A stretch of DNA of 64,000 bases from positions 69,991,501-70,055,500 of the forward strand of contig NC_133028.1 in the NCBI RefSeq assembly GCF_048771995.1. The letters are read 5' to 3'. The notes under the pieces are model-generated. The model saw only the letters and a list, made by a program, of their open reading frames with translations, was not told the origin of the DNA and searched no databases. This document shows, in pieces, positions 12,101 to 25,109 of this stretch; position 1 is the first letter of the stretch, and each line of letters opens with the position of its first letter. This DNA comes from Taeniopygia guttata. Lineage: Eukaryota; Chordata; Aves; Passeriformes; Estrildidae. The position numbers and the translations under genes were made by a program.

Positions 12101-14259
12101 ATCCTCAAACCTGTGAGACAGCCATCACCCATTTCGAAGTGATTAATCGCTGGGGTGTCCAAAGGGCATTTTCATGTCATTCCTGTTCTTGGAAGGAGGA
12201 ACTTGGTAATGACTTCCAGCAAGACAATCAAATCCTCCCTGCATCATGTTGCAATGTCCTGGTATTGCAGTGTCATCCCGAGAGCGCCGTGTGCGGCATC
12301 AGCTCTGCACTGATGGCACGCACGCAAGGACAGGGTCATTTTGGAAGAGTTGTGGTGGTCCCTCTCTCAGGAGAGCAGGGCACCATCCTGCCTGGGAGCA
12401 GGAATTCTCCCTAAGGCTCCACCCAAGGATATGAAATTGCTTTGTGACATGCCTATTTTCTGCTGTGGAATGTGATGCAAATTTCCTCAGGCAACTTAAC
12501 AGTCTGGCCTTTCACATTTAAAGTTGTACCATTAAATAACGGCCTGATTTTCACATTTTTAATTGCAGTTGAAGTCATTGGGTATCTGGGAAAGCAATAA
12601 TCAAGAGAATTTCAGTATTTTGCTTTCCAAGTGCACCTGTGAAAGGACTGCAGTGGATGAAGTCCTTGCAATGCAATGTACTGCATGGACCCATTAGGGA
12701 TTTTCAACTTTAGGCAAATCCAATGTGAAAGAAAATTATAAGGACTACCCAAGACAAATGCAGCAAGTAAATTATATTTATTGCATGCACATGATTCAGA
12801 AGATGGATAGATTCCGAGGAAAGATAATCACACACCTAAAGTGTTATCCTGGAACCACGGTGATTTCAGTGCAGCTCTTGGCTTTGGAACAGAGGTTTGT
12901 GACTCTGAGATAGTTGATTAAGCCAGGATTTGCCAAGTCCTCATCAAAGATGAGACTGTCATCCTCAAAGGTCCTGCCAGAGCAAATTAATTACTGCTGG
13001 AGATTGAAGCTTTATTTCCTTGTGCTTGACTTCTCCTCAACACAATTACATGGCTGTGCAGATTGAAGGTGCCTGTTTCCGAGGAGATGAGTTCGAGTTA
13101 CTGAGGCTTTTAGAATCATTTCTAGAGCTTCAGAAGAGGAAACACTAAAATATACAGTATGGAGAAAGGTTAGCGGCCTTGAGAATTTAATTATGAATAT
13201 TTTAATAATTATGTACCTATATATGCATTAAAAAAAAAAAAAAAAAACAAGAGTAGAGGATTGCCAAGGATTACTTGGATTAAATAAGGAATTGGCATAA
13301 TTCTCAAACACGAGTAGTACAGACCTTGGACAATGTAAATGATACTGGGTTTTTTTTCTTTCAAAAGTAGGGCTTGGGAGTTACCAAGCATACTTGGAAG
13401 TATGGATTTAGAAGACCTTTGAAAGAAACATCAACTTTATTCTGTATGTCTTATGTGAAACAATACAAATTATAGGTACATAATCTTATCCTTAATGATT
13501 CAGGAACTTTAACCCTTTAAAAAGAAATCATGCCAATCTGTGACTCAGAAAAAGTGTCTTGCTTTCTTTGTTTCTGGGACAGATTTGCCTTATAATCCTT
13601 TGGAAAGGATTCAAGCAATATATTTCACCCTGAACACATTTCATAAACAAATAAACTACCACAGGATAAAGGATTTGAGGTGGATTATCATTTTGTTCCA
13701 CACCTTGCAGCCAGGAAATTCAGCCACCAGTGACACACTGGTTTCAACGCAGCCCATTTTGTTTTTCTAGTAGTGCCTGTTACAGACACCACCTGAAAGC
13801 TGAATTTCCTGCTTGAAGCTGACACAGGTATCAACGCTTTAATGAAGGATGTGCATGATTTATTTCTCTTCTCTTCTGCATTATTTGTCCTAACGCATTG
13901 CTGGGAATTGCAAGAGTCTTATTCACCCCACTGAAGTCACTGAGGTGATTTCCCTAACCCACTTTCCTCTTCTGTAATCTGATTATTTTCCTCCCATCTC
14001 ACATGCATTAGCAAGATCTCCAAAGTAAAAAACACTGTCAAGACTTCCTGTTGGCATGTGATGCATTTCTTTCTTGTGAGCATCATTCACCATTCTTTGG
14101 GCTTCAAAGGTTTAATGGCTCTGTTTCAGAAGGTGTGAAAGAGGTGACTATAATAAGCATCTGATCATTTAATATTTCACTTCAAAAGGTCCAGGATGAA
14201 ACACCTGACCTGATAACCAGACACCAGTAAGAAGGAGATGCTATTGCAGGGTACCAACT
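3200..14259. other. Intergenic region, no gene recognised
   Basis: AT-rich sequence between the chemokine promoter and the first solo LTR. Open frames are short, none with recognisable domains, and I saw no convincing exon with paired splice sites. It holds A- and T-runs (7285-7315, 13230-13247) and scattered AATAAA strings at 4500-4710. The longest frame (10563-10970, minus) has no recognisable similarity. Confidence 0.6.
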
Positions 14260-14873
14260 TGTCGGAATCTGAGGTATTGATGATTCTGAGATTGTAAAAA
14301 GTCTGTCTTTCAGCCCCGCTGCCAAAGAAGCCATAATTTGTCTGTGCTGGTTTCAAGGTTGTTTATTCTGTTTATCTCTAACATGTTCTGCTGCCCTGCT
14401 GCAGCTCTGTCCTGCAGGGCAGCGTGTGGGGCTCTGCCCTCAGTGGGATGTTACAAACATTAAATACCAGAAACGACGTGTATTATATTTACAATAATGT
14501 GCGAATATCTATCATCTACGTTGAACAGTGTGTTTCCAGCCTAAACCAATAGAAAAATGCCAACACTACAGTGAAACATGGAGGGCATGGAGAAGGAGAA
14601 AAAGGACAAGACACACACAATTTCCTCCATCTTGTCCCCTCTGAACCCCTAATCTAGAATCCTAAAATTTTACTTTTGCACCTGTGTCACAGTTAATTAT
14701 TACTCATATCAAACACTCAGAGCTGGTAATTCATCCTGTAAGATTGAAAACTCTTTTCCATGGACAGAGATCACAGACAGTGTCTCTGGGGGCTCTGCCC
14801 AGGGGGGTTCCTGACCCCCTGCCAGGGTCCCAGACCTGCCAGGGCAGCCAGAGGGAAGCCCTGGATTCCCACA
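14260..14873 (+). mobile_element. Solo LTR, endogenous retrovirus, copy 1 of a four-copy local family
   Basis: 614 bp beginning TGTCGGAATC and ending TTCCCACA, flanked by a perfect 6-bp target duplication CCAACT (14254-14259 and 14874-14879). TG...CA ends and a 6-bp duplication fit an alpha/beta-like (class II, ERVK-type) element. No internal region is attached, so it is the remnant of LTR-LTR recombination. Copies differ from each other by only a few percent by eye, which suggests moderate to young age. Confidence 0.88.
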
Positions 14874-14879
14874 CCAACT

Positions 14880-17508
14880 GAGAATGTTGCTACTTGCAGC
14901 AGAACTGAATTCAGAGTATGCACTTGAAAACATCTTTATGTGCATCCCCTGCTCTTACATGAATCACAATATTTAAATTTTTCCATTTTTTTGTTTTTAT
15001 TTTTCCCGATTGATTTTACACCTTCAGCGAGAGAGCACCCAGGAAATACTACCAGGAGTCAGTGCTCAAGTTGGCAGCAAGTGGGCAAGTTTTGGCCGGT
15101 GGATATTGGGGCCCAGGAAAGACCAGCTGCTCCCTAAGGCACTGGGAGCCAAACACCTGAACCCAGCAGGCTGGGCAGGCACCTCACTGCCCAGGTGTGT
15201 CCTACAGAGCCTGAGCAAGGAGATCCTGGCTGGCCTGGCTTCAACCAAGAGCCTACATCACCAGCAAAGTTCAGGGCAATGAGGTAAGTTCCAGGTCGAG
15301 CCAGAAAACCCGGTGACAGGGCAGGCACCTGGATGAGTGCCATCCATGGCCAGGAAAACGCGAAGCTGAGGCTGAACCCAACGCCAGCACTCCCCCAACA
15401 AAGCTCAAATGCAGGAAAATTGCCAAAGATCAAGCTTAAATGGACTTGTTGGCCCATGGGCGAGAGGGGACGCATGGAGAGGTCCCAGGATTATGAAGGT
15501 AAAATTGCTGGAGGGGTTTGAGGGGTCATGAAAGGATTTAGCTGGAAATACTGAAGAAGGAAAAGACTCAATGGACTTTTCTCCTTCCACTGCCTTCAGC
15601 TACAGACTGCAAACAAATTGCAGCTTTTGATACCTTCTCTGACCTTTCTGCATGTCTGATATTTTCCTAAATCCTCTGAACAAAAAAAAACCCTCAAATC
15701 TTAATCATTTCTGATACAGCAAAGGTAAAATACAGAAGTTTTTTCCTTCAAGTTACAGCACATCAGAAAACCCTTTTCTGGATCTCTTGGCCTTCCATCT
15801 TTAAATGACAACTGAGTTTTAGACATATATCTCTGAGTTTTTTTTTTTTTATTGTCTTGAATAGATGCCTCAATGTAAACTGGCCTTTACTACTTTCCTA
15901 TGTGAGTTTCCTTGCTCACTGAGAGAAATTGAACAATTTTAAATCACATGTGCTTGCTCTAGGTTTCATCTTCTGTCCCTTGGCAATGGTGGCAGAAATT
16001 ACCAAGTGTACTTCCTGGTCTGGTTGTTGGCTGAAAATGCTTTTGATTTTTCTGAAAGCCTGGACATGGTGTGATTTTCAGAATGAACCTTCTTTTTTTA
16101 AACCATGTATATTTGAATGTGGGGTACTCAAAGTCATGTCAGCATTTGGAAAAATCCCTGTCCATGGATTTCACTATTTTTTAGGTTTTTAATAATAATA
16201 CTTCAGTCACTAATGGAGAAGTTTTAGACTAAATTTATTCATGTTCCTATACAGACAACTCCTTACTATTCATAGTTACTACACATTCTTTCCCTGGGAA
16301 ATTGCTTTTACTACTCTAGCAAAAAAAGAATGAAGAAGTAGTTCCTCCTGACATCACACACAATGAGATTAAATGTTTTCCCCTATTGGTCTTGTATTTA
16401 TTTTTGAGCAAGGTACTATACAATAGCAGGGCACATTAAGTGTTGTCAGTGAAATGCATGAGACGGGTATAAAACCACCAAAAATAAAATGCTTGTGTCT
16501 TGTAAAGGCTTTGAACTGCACATTCAAAAGACTTTCTATTGATTTTCGGATCTGCCACAGCACTGTCCAGACACGGACTTGAATTGTGCTCTTGGGGATT
16601 GTGTTTTACAGAAATAGAACAAACTGATGCCCACGTGACTTCCAGAAATGATGACAAAGAGATACTCATGTTTTATTTTATGAGAAACAGATTCATTTCT
16701 GAAGCTACCCTGGAAGTAACCTGCAGCAGCAAGTCCCTGCGTGCACACACAAAACCACCCAGGAAATAGCAAGCTGCTGACTGCCCAACTGGGCCTTTTC
16801 TCTTGAAGACAAATGCTGCATTGTGTTGTTAGTCTGTTTTGAGGTTTGTGCTCATAACATTTTGCTGTGACAGTTTCAGGCACACCAGCCTGTACCCAGA
16901 AATCGTCAGGTTAGCCTGGTAGGTAATAACTAATGAGAAGCTTCCCATTTGTAATGAGGTGCCATTCAGCAGCCAATGCAAACAGTGTCCAGCAGACAGG
17001 GAGAGGCAGCAGTTGGGATAAAAACCAGTTCCTACACTTCCTGTAGGTGACCCAATGCTGGTATGCCTCCCAACACCAGCATGTCAAACATTTTAGATCC
17101 AGTTGACAGGATCCCTGTTTATATATTTGCAGTGTTTGATGGGAGGGGACACTATTTCCTGTTTAGGAACTCACAAATCTGCAAGCTAAAAGAAAGGATA
17201 TTTTCCTGTTCTCAACAAGGGCAGAAGCAGCATCTTGCCCTTAGGAGAGAACAGGCTACACTGGCCATGTCCATTTATTGTTTTATCCAGGACTCAGACC
17301 TTTTGGTGCAGATTTTTTTCCTTTAATAGTATTTGGCTTTTCTAGGAATATCAGGATTTCTCTTCCAAGTGCTTCTTTAACACCTTCAACCAAGCAGGAG
17401 CCCGTTGTATCATATTGTCCAGGACCAGTTATCTTTCCTGTCAGTGACCCACTGTAGAGTTTGTGATTTATTAAAAAATATGTATATTGATCCAGTACCG
17501 ATATCTAA
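14880..17508. other. Intergenic region, no gene recognised
   Basis: No exon with paired splice signals seen. Contains short A/T runs (15838-15852). Confidence 0.5.
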
Positions 17509-18130
17509 CTGTGACAGACAAAAACTCTCTAACAGTTTAAAGTTAGAAAGTGTGTGTTTATTGTGTGTGGGATCGCTCCCAAATCCATACCGCAGCTTCC
17601 AGGTGATTACAGAGTCTTTTTATCCATACAAGTATTGAATACACAAAATACAAATACATATTCATCATTTTGGTACATCCCATTCCTCACTTCGTATGAT
17701 AATCATTCCAAAAGCTATTAAGCATGTGTAGTCTGTCCCTTGAAATGGGTCGGTGTCCCTTTCATGGGGAGGGGTCCCAAAATGAGGAAGTAAATGAAGT
17801 CTTCCTCCTTCTGACCTTTCTACCTTTTCAATGCAAATATGACAAATGAACTCTTGGTAGAACTCCCATTCCTTGTCTTCAATTGGTTTCAGAACAGAGG
17901 AGGCCCCCAATTGTCTTATGTTCCTAAAAGCTATTTGTCAGTTCCTATATTCTTCATTATAAACCCAGCTAACTAAACATTGTGCTGACGAGCAATCAAT
18001 TATTAGTTAACTACTAACTCCTAACTACATCAATGCCTACTCATTTATTTTATTTAACATTAGTAAGGCTTATTTCTAACTAAAATCTTAGCTCTTCAAA
18101 AATCTCTAAATGCCTTAAAATTTACGTTTC
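17509..18130 (-). mobile_element. Probable LTR remnant of a second retroviral family
   Basis: On the minus strand the segment ends with an AATAAA signal followed some 50 bp later by GTCTGTCACA, the layout of an LTR 3' end. The body is AT-rich with the texture of avian LTRs. The far end is uncertain and no target duplication was found. A fossil. Confidence 0.4.
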
Positions 18131-18279
18131 ATTTGCGACCAAAATGGAACCTTTCCTTCCCTTTTCCTGCTCTTCCTGCTCTTCTGCGCAGGAAGATGTA
18201 CCAGTATCCCTGAAGATGGATTCCTTTTTTAAGTTCCACATCCACACCTGCAGCCTCAGACCCTACAGGGAAACACTGG

Positions 18280-18605
18280 TGCGGGTGTTCAGCATGCGGA
18301 GGGCAGCAGCACATCCGACCTTTCTTCTCCGCTCTGCCGGGGGTCACTGCATGAAGAGCAGCGCAATAAAATGTGACAGCAGCTCTTCCTAGGGCTGGCC
18401 AGTGGGAAGTCACATTTTCCCGGTGTGTTTGAGCGAGGAGGTGCACACAGAGCTGTAAGGCAGCGCTGGGAACACGCAGCTCCCGGGACCGCGGGTGAGC
18501 AGCACCGCCTCGTGTCCGCGGTCAGCACCGCGCCCCGCCGGGGCACAGCCCGACAGCACCGCCACAATCTGGGTCTGCTATCCACCCTGGCTGGCTGGCC
18601 CCGCT
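18280..18605. other. Orphan CpG-rich patch
   Basis: About 320 bp with many CpGs, abruptly richer in GC than both flanks and directly abutting a solo LTR. It has a GTGAGC donor-like site at 18494 but no coding frame I recognise. It could be an isolated promoter island, or the 5' part of the adjacent minus-strand LTR. Confidence 0.4.
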
Positions 18606-18611
18606 CATGAA

Positions 18612-19229
18612 TGTCGGAATCTGTGCTATTGATGATGCCGAGATTGTAAAAAGTCTCTGTCTTTCAGCCCCGTTGCCAAAGAAGAAGCCATAATTCGTCT
18701 GTGCTGGTTCCCAGGTTGTTTGTTCTGTTTATCTCTAACATGTTCTGCTGCCCTGCCGCAGCTCTGTCCTGCAGGGCAGCGTGTGGGGCTCTGCCCTCAG
18801 TGGGATCTTACAAACATTAAATACCAGAAACTACGTGTACTATATTTACAATAACATGCCAATATCTGTCATCTACGTTGAACAGTGTGTCCCCAGCCTA
18901 AACCAACAGAAAAATGCCAACACCACAGTGAAACATGGAGGGCATGAAGAAGGAGAAAAAGGACAAGACACACCAAATTTCCTCCATCTCGTCCCCTTTG
19001 GACCCTAATCTAGAAACCTAAAATTTTACTTTTGCGCCCATGACACACTTAATTATTACTCATATCAAACACTCAGAGCTGGTAATTCATCCTGTAAGAT
19101 TGAAAACTCTTTTCCATGGACAGAGATCAGAGTCAGTGTCTCTGGGGGCTCTGCCCAGGGGGGTTCCTGACCCCCTGCCAGGATCCCAGACCTTCCAGGG
19201 CAGGCAGAGGGAAGCCCTGGATTCCCACA
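18612..19229 (+). mobile_element. Solo LTR, endogenous retrovirus, copy 2 of the local family
   Basis: 618 bp, same termini as copy 1. The flanks share ATGAA (18607-18611 and 19230-19234). No internal retroviral sequence. Same orientation as copy 1, and very similar throughout. Confidence 0.87.
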
Positions 19230-19234
19230 ATGAA

Positions 19235-22200
19235 CACCGAGTTCACGCCACCCGAGCTTTGTAAAGTACTGGCACACGAGAAGGTTTTGCTCTCACCTGG
19301 GAGCTGCCTCTGACATTTACTGCTCGATGCACTTCATGTTTCTGCAATCACTTAGGCATAACATTTCATGCCTGAAACCGTGTGCGTTCCTGCACCTGTT
19401 GGAACCTGTACTCTCTGCACAGACCAGGGTGAGCACAGCTTCGAGGTCACAGTCCCAAAGACGCTCTGCAGCTCTTTAGCTGACTGACCATCCTCTTGTT
19501 GGAGGTGGGCTCTGTCATCCAGCACCCTGTGGTTTCCTGTGTGCTTTTTAAAAGCAAGGGCAACATCATCTCAGAGGCTGACTCTGCATTCCCAGTGTGT
19601 TCAGACTCTTCACTTGTAAGGACATGTGTACTGGCTAGAATCAAGGTTTTGCCCATGGGGCTGAGAATGACAGTTTCAGATGGATCAAATTCCAACTTAG
19701 AAGACACACCCTCCAAAAAACTGCACAGGGAAGAATCTTTCCAGAATTTCAGCATCTCCTGAACATCTATTGACTTGTTTATATTACCTTACACAGGCAC
19801 AGGCAGAGCTTGTAGCCCAAATCAGATAGGGGTTTGATACTCCACCATTTCCATGGCCCTCTCGTCTGGATTCATTTTTCCAAAGCATCTCTATGCCAGA
19901 AAGACATTCAGATGTCCTCAACAATCAAATCAAAGTTTAGCCCCCTTAATTCCCATAAAGCCTAGCATAGTTTGGTAAATGTGTGAGCCAAGCATGAAAG
20001 AGGGTTTGGCCCTTCAAATTAGAGACTCTATTGTTCCCTTCAGTGCTGCTGAAATGCCACCGCCTCTGCCCTGGAGGGGACATATAAATGCCAGCATAAG
20101 CTCTGGGACCCTAAGAATTTGGGTGTTGAATATCTGAATGAGAAGAAAAATGTGATCCATGCAATCAGACACTTGGGAGAAGGACATGAACGTGATGCAG
20201 TAAGTATATAAATGAATTTATTCTTGGCAAAATACTCAACAGCACAATACTCCAAGGGGTTATTTGATACTTTAAGGTAAAAGCAGCATTATGGAAGGCC
20301 AGGAGCAACACAGAGCAGGCAACCACAGTGTCTGCAGGGTGATTTCCAGTGAGAAGGCTGAGCTGAGTTGAGGGGTGTCTGTGTCAGAGCATGAACTTGC
20401 TTAGAGGGGAGTCACAATGGTCCCCTCAACACATCCAGCTGAGGGCAGAATCTCAGTGAGTCAGCCTGATCTCTTTTGCCTTGCACTTTCTCCTTCCCAG
20501 TGCCCTCTGGGCTCATGTTTTCATGACCAAAATTAATAAACAAGTGCCATGGATGCTTCTGGATCATCTGCTCTACCTTCTGTATAAATCTCTAATGCAT
20601 AGCTATTACATAGTTCTCTCCATGAGCAATTTTACTAATGTTTCAGGGCTGTTGCTTGCCAATATTCATTACAGGAACTTGGTTTTAGGTCTCAGATGTG
20701 GCTGGTTTCACAGCTTCCTGGCAGTCTGAGGTCCCTCAGACATTTTTGGATGTTCTGGGCCCAGGTCAGAAGCATTTGAGACCCTGGCAGGCAGCTGGAA
20801 ACAGCTGTGATTTTGAGTTTGAGCCATGGAATGATTTACCAACCTTGCAGGAAGAACAAGAAGTCACAAAAGTTTAGATGTTATAGTAGAAGTAGTTACA
20901 AAGTAGAGGGAAGAATTTTTTTAGTGCTGTACTGGGGGGTTTTAGCACCTGTACAGGGGAGTTTCTGTTTTGTACATGGGGGTCAGAGGTTTTAAAATGG
21001 GCTGCTCAGGCACACCGCCACTGCTGCCATCCCCCAGTGTCCACCAGCCTCCCATCCCCTGCTGCACAGGCAGAGCTACAGCAGAGAGCTGGTGATAAAC
21101 ACCCTTTTATTGCACTAATTGTTACAAATGTAAGGATGACTCGTGCCTATTTCAGTGTGTTTTGCTCCAGGGACAAATTGTCCTCTTGTCTGTACAGAAG
21201 CTTTGATGTGTAACACCTTTCAAATTGAAAATGCATATTTATACCTCCTCTAAATGAGAAAAAAATGACAGGTTACTTCGGAAGGATGTCCCAGCAGTAG
21301 CAGGTGAGTCTGCCCTTCCAGGAACGATGGTAACAATTTCAGTTCAGGAATTTGAATCTTTCCCAGAACTCTAGGAAGTGACTGTTCAATTGAGGGGAGT
21401 TCTGGAGAGACATTTTTAAACGAAATAGAAAATAGGAGACAGTCCACATGATGACTCACCTGCCTTAAGAGAAGATTGAAGAAAAGTAATTGCAAATGGG
21501 GAAAAGAGTCAGGTGATGCAGTCCCATGGCCTCAACTGGTCATTTCAGAGGGGTGATGGAGCATAAAAGGATCCTGTAATGCATTGGTGGGAGGTTGTGG
21601 GATTGGGAGGGTCTTGATAGCAGCTGTAAAAAGTAAGGGAGACCAAGGGTTTTGTATCTTGAAGACAGAATAATCCAGATATATACCATGACCAACAGAA
21701 AAAAAAAAAATTGAGAGATTATGTTTTGTGGATTTAAGAAAAATGCGCATCTGAAAATCTTGAGTGTGACCAAGTTACAGTTTTTAAGGGCTGTGCAAGG
21801 TGGCTGGGTGTGATGAGGCAGTGATTTTACTCCTGCCTGAGCACTAGTGGGAGTGACAATCTGTATTACTGCAGCTCTTCGCCAGGGGGAAGTCCCCTCT
21901 GGTTCTGCCCTCTTTGGTATTTTGTAGCTCCAGGCAGTAAAAATTCCTCATGTACCTCTGTGAAGTCCTGTAATATTAAATGGATGACTTCATGGGTGTG
22001 CACAGGCAATGACTGCCACGAGGCATGACTAAAGGTGTTTCAGATGCTTATGTCAGACCTGCCCATCCAGAGACCTGCAAGCTGCTTTCCACGTAGGCAA
22101 AGGTCAGAGTTTGCTAAATTCCAGTTCTTGATGTGATATTTAAAACCACAGACTTTAGTACATGTGCTGCTGCCAACTTTGGCTCTGCTTCTTTTCTGTT

Positions 22201-24800
22201 CCTTAAAACCTCATGGCCCTCAGATTCACCAAATGGTGTGAGTGAAGGGTTCTGGCCTATGACAGTGCATAAGCCTTGTGTGTGTTTCATTTTTCTGATG
22301 TATTTTAATATCTGAGCTAGTATCTGTTACCCATTTTCTAGTTTCTGTGCTTATCAGTTGTGGCTCCAGAACATGTACTGCTGTTGGCACTTGGTTGTGA
22401 TGACAGAAAATAATCTTGCTAAGGAGTGGGAGGCCCTCTGCAGCCTAAATTCAGGTTTTAATTTCTTGATTTGTTCCTATGATCATGCCACCACTCTGGT
22501 AGCATTTGTAATGAGAATGGAAGAATTGATCACATGCGCTTTTTTGGTCAAATTAAGGTCTTTTCAGATGAGGCTCTCCTTTTGCATTAGAGTAGCTGGC
22601 TCAGAAAATCCCGGAAGAATTTTCTGTGCTTGAAGTTAATGGGTTGTCTAGAAATAAGTGTTTGCAAACAGGATTAGGGATTTTCCTTCTTACTGTGAAA
22701 CAAAGGAATATTTTGTGTTTATCAAAGTCCTTCCACGGAAGTGCAGCACATGTGTGTGATGCTGCCATGGCAGCCTGCTTATTTTGATTGTCTACTACAA
22801 AAATAGAACAGGAATCTCTGTTTTTCCTGTTAGAGGTTCTCTCCTATCTTTAGCAGTGTGTTTGTTAATGGTTTGAGGCCAAGTTATGAAGTAGCTTAAC
22901 TCAAATTTCCAATTACTTATTAACCTAAAATTACCTAGTTATTAATCATGCAAGGAGCAGAAATGTAACACAGTCTGTAAAGACTCCAGGATCATCACAT
23001 TTTCTGCCTGTTCTAAAGAAATTATTGTTACCCTTTCACTCAAGAGGTAAAACAGTATTACCAAGTTGTGACTTGTTCATAAATTCCCAGGCCATGCAAA
23101 CTATGCTGATTATGAAAGACAAAAAAATAGTCTCTGTGCATTGATTATTTAATTTCTATGAAAGGGATCAAAGCCTTCTGTTTCTTGGAGTTGACAGTAA
23201 AGTAGTTTTTGCTCTGTGGCCCTGAGGACCTGATTCCCCTCCCCATACCTGTTCCCAGCCTGCACTGACCAGTCCTTCCCAATTACTCAGCAGGTAATTT
23301 TCTGTGACTCAGATGAGGTCAAAACTTGCCCATTGGTAGGAAGAGTTCAAGGGTGAGAGAGAACTAGAAACAAACCAGAGCCACGTTGCCCAGGCCAAGG
23401 TAAGGACCAACACATCTGGTTTTATGAAAATGGGAACCGTAGTTTTTTATTACAATTAGAAATTTCTTTGCTTTATGGTAATAATTTCTTACTGAGACAT
23501 CTTTGCATGAATCTAAGTACTTTAAACACTGGGTTTTCAAAACTTGGTTATAAACATTTGAGTATTTGAGTCTGTACTGCCTCTCCCTAACATCAAATTA
23601 TATAAAGCAAAATTAACTTGATATGAATCAGTGGAATAAGATGGGTCTGAAGGCAAATTCAGGTTTGGCATTTTTCCTGCGCTTCCCTGTGGCCCAATAA
23701 CTTCTTGTTTTGGGATTGATCTGGTGAATAAATTATTTGCTGGAAACAGACGGGCAAACGTAGGAATGGTGAAGGTGTGTCCTGGTTCAGTTCTTTTTTT
23801 CTAGTTTAAGCATCTGCTTATGCAATTTACTGCTGAGCAATTAAAGTAAGAGGCCATGCTTTCCTTCTTACAGATGCAGCTCTTGCCCAGTAATATTCAT
23901 AAGGGCATTACCCAGGTCAGCAAAAATAACTGTGTGGGGTAAAGGGATCAAGCTATGCTGCCACAATTTGTCATAATGTTCTAAATCTGTGTAAAGATCG
24001 GATGGATTGTGCCACTTATTGCCCCAAACACTGAAGATGGGCATGTATCTGAGGGAAAGCATACTTTATGTTATGTTTAGTAGATATAATTTGCACCATT
24101 TCTAATATGATATATATATATATATATATATAATATTGAATATTTGTTAGAGTATACACGTTTGTATTAGGATTCCCCCCCCCACCCTCACAGGTGAGAC
24201 CGGGTGTATATTAGAAACTGATTTACAAGTAAGAAGGTACAGCTGGCCAGGAGATGGGCCATGGCTGGGGAGATACAGAAACCCCAGGTGCTGATCGTTC
24301 TCCTGAACGACCTGAGATGGATATCATGGAAATACTTGGGCAGATACATGTGAATGAAGCCTTCCCGAATTCCCGTAAATTTCATTAAGGGATTCAACAA
24401 ACTCTGGACAGTGATTTGTTCTCCCTCATCACCAAAAAAGAAAATCTTATTAAACTATAGACTCTGAATGGAAGAAAAGACTGACTGCCGAAATCTTGGC
24501 CTCGGGCGGAATTTTTCCTATAAAAACCGCTTGTGCCAGGATGGAGGTGTGTGGGCATAGAGGGAACCTCTGCTGAGGCTGACTCCTTGTTGCACACCCA
24601 GGGCTGACCCCGGGCTCGGCTCTGTTCTTTCCTTGTGGCTGGCTAGATAGAATTCGATTGCAAAATAAATATTTTATATTTTTCATTTTGATTTGGCTGG
24701 ACAAATTTTCATTTATAACACTTTATCCAATGGATTAGGAAGCAGAAGAGGTTAAAGTGCTTTGGGCACAGGATGATTCCAGGTAGTCGGCAGGTTGCCT
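19235..24800. other. Intergenic region upstream of RASSF6
   Basis: No gene recognised. Holds a (TA)n microsatellite at 24108-24132 and a short C-run at 24174-24183. A TGTCCTGGTTCAG string near 23777 resembles the start of common avian LTRs but is too short to call. Confidence 0.5.
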
Positions 24801-24814
24801 CCCTTGCCCAGTGA

Positions 24815-25107
24815 GTGATTAAAGCGTTAACCGGAGCCTCCTGGAGGTGGAACCGTGACTAAGGGCGGGCTCCTGTCAGCGCTTGGAGAAAGGAAAGTTG
24901 TGGTATAGGTAAATATTCCCGACGTGCACCGAGGTGCGGGGAGTGTCCCGGGCTTCCAGCGTTCCCAGTTTGTTAAGCCAAGTAGGAATGAGCAGCAGCA
25001 GCAGAGGTGGCGGTGCGCCCTGGCCGTGCTGCCATGCCTTTTTGGGGACTCGGGGGAAGGCGTGTGACACTCCTGCCGCGCTTCTCCTGCTCGCATATCC
25101 CGGCCAG
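24815..25107 (+). promoter_or_regulatory. RASSF6: RASSF6 CpG-rich promoter and likely non-coding first exon
   Basis: GC content and CpG frequency rise sharply here. A strong donor (CCGGCCAG/GTGAGT, GT at 25108-25109) ends a segment without a usable coding start. The first coding exon of RASSF6 begins with a splice acceptor and an in-frame stop ahead of its ATG, so an upstream non-coding exon is required. This is the best candidate in the correct position and strand; the transcription start is not determined. Confidence 0.5.
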
Positions 25108-25109
25108 GT

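Noticed and set aside
14684-14945. Open frames with [20 protein letters not shown] and their counterparts near 19.1, 33.0 and 37.7 kb
   Set aside because: The same frame recurs because it lies within the solo LTR family; it is not a protein gene.
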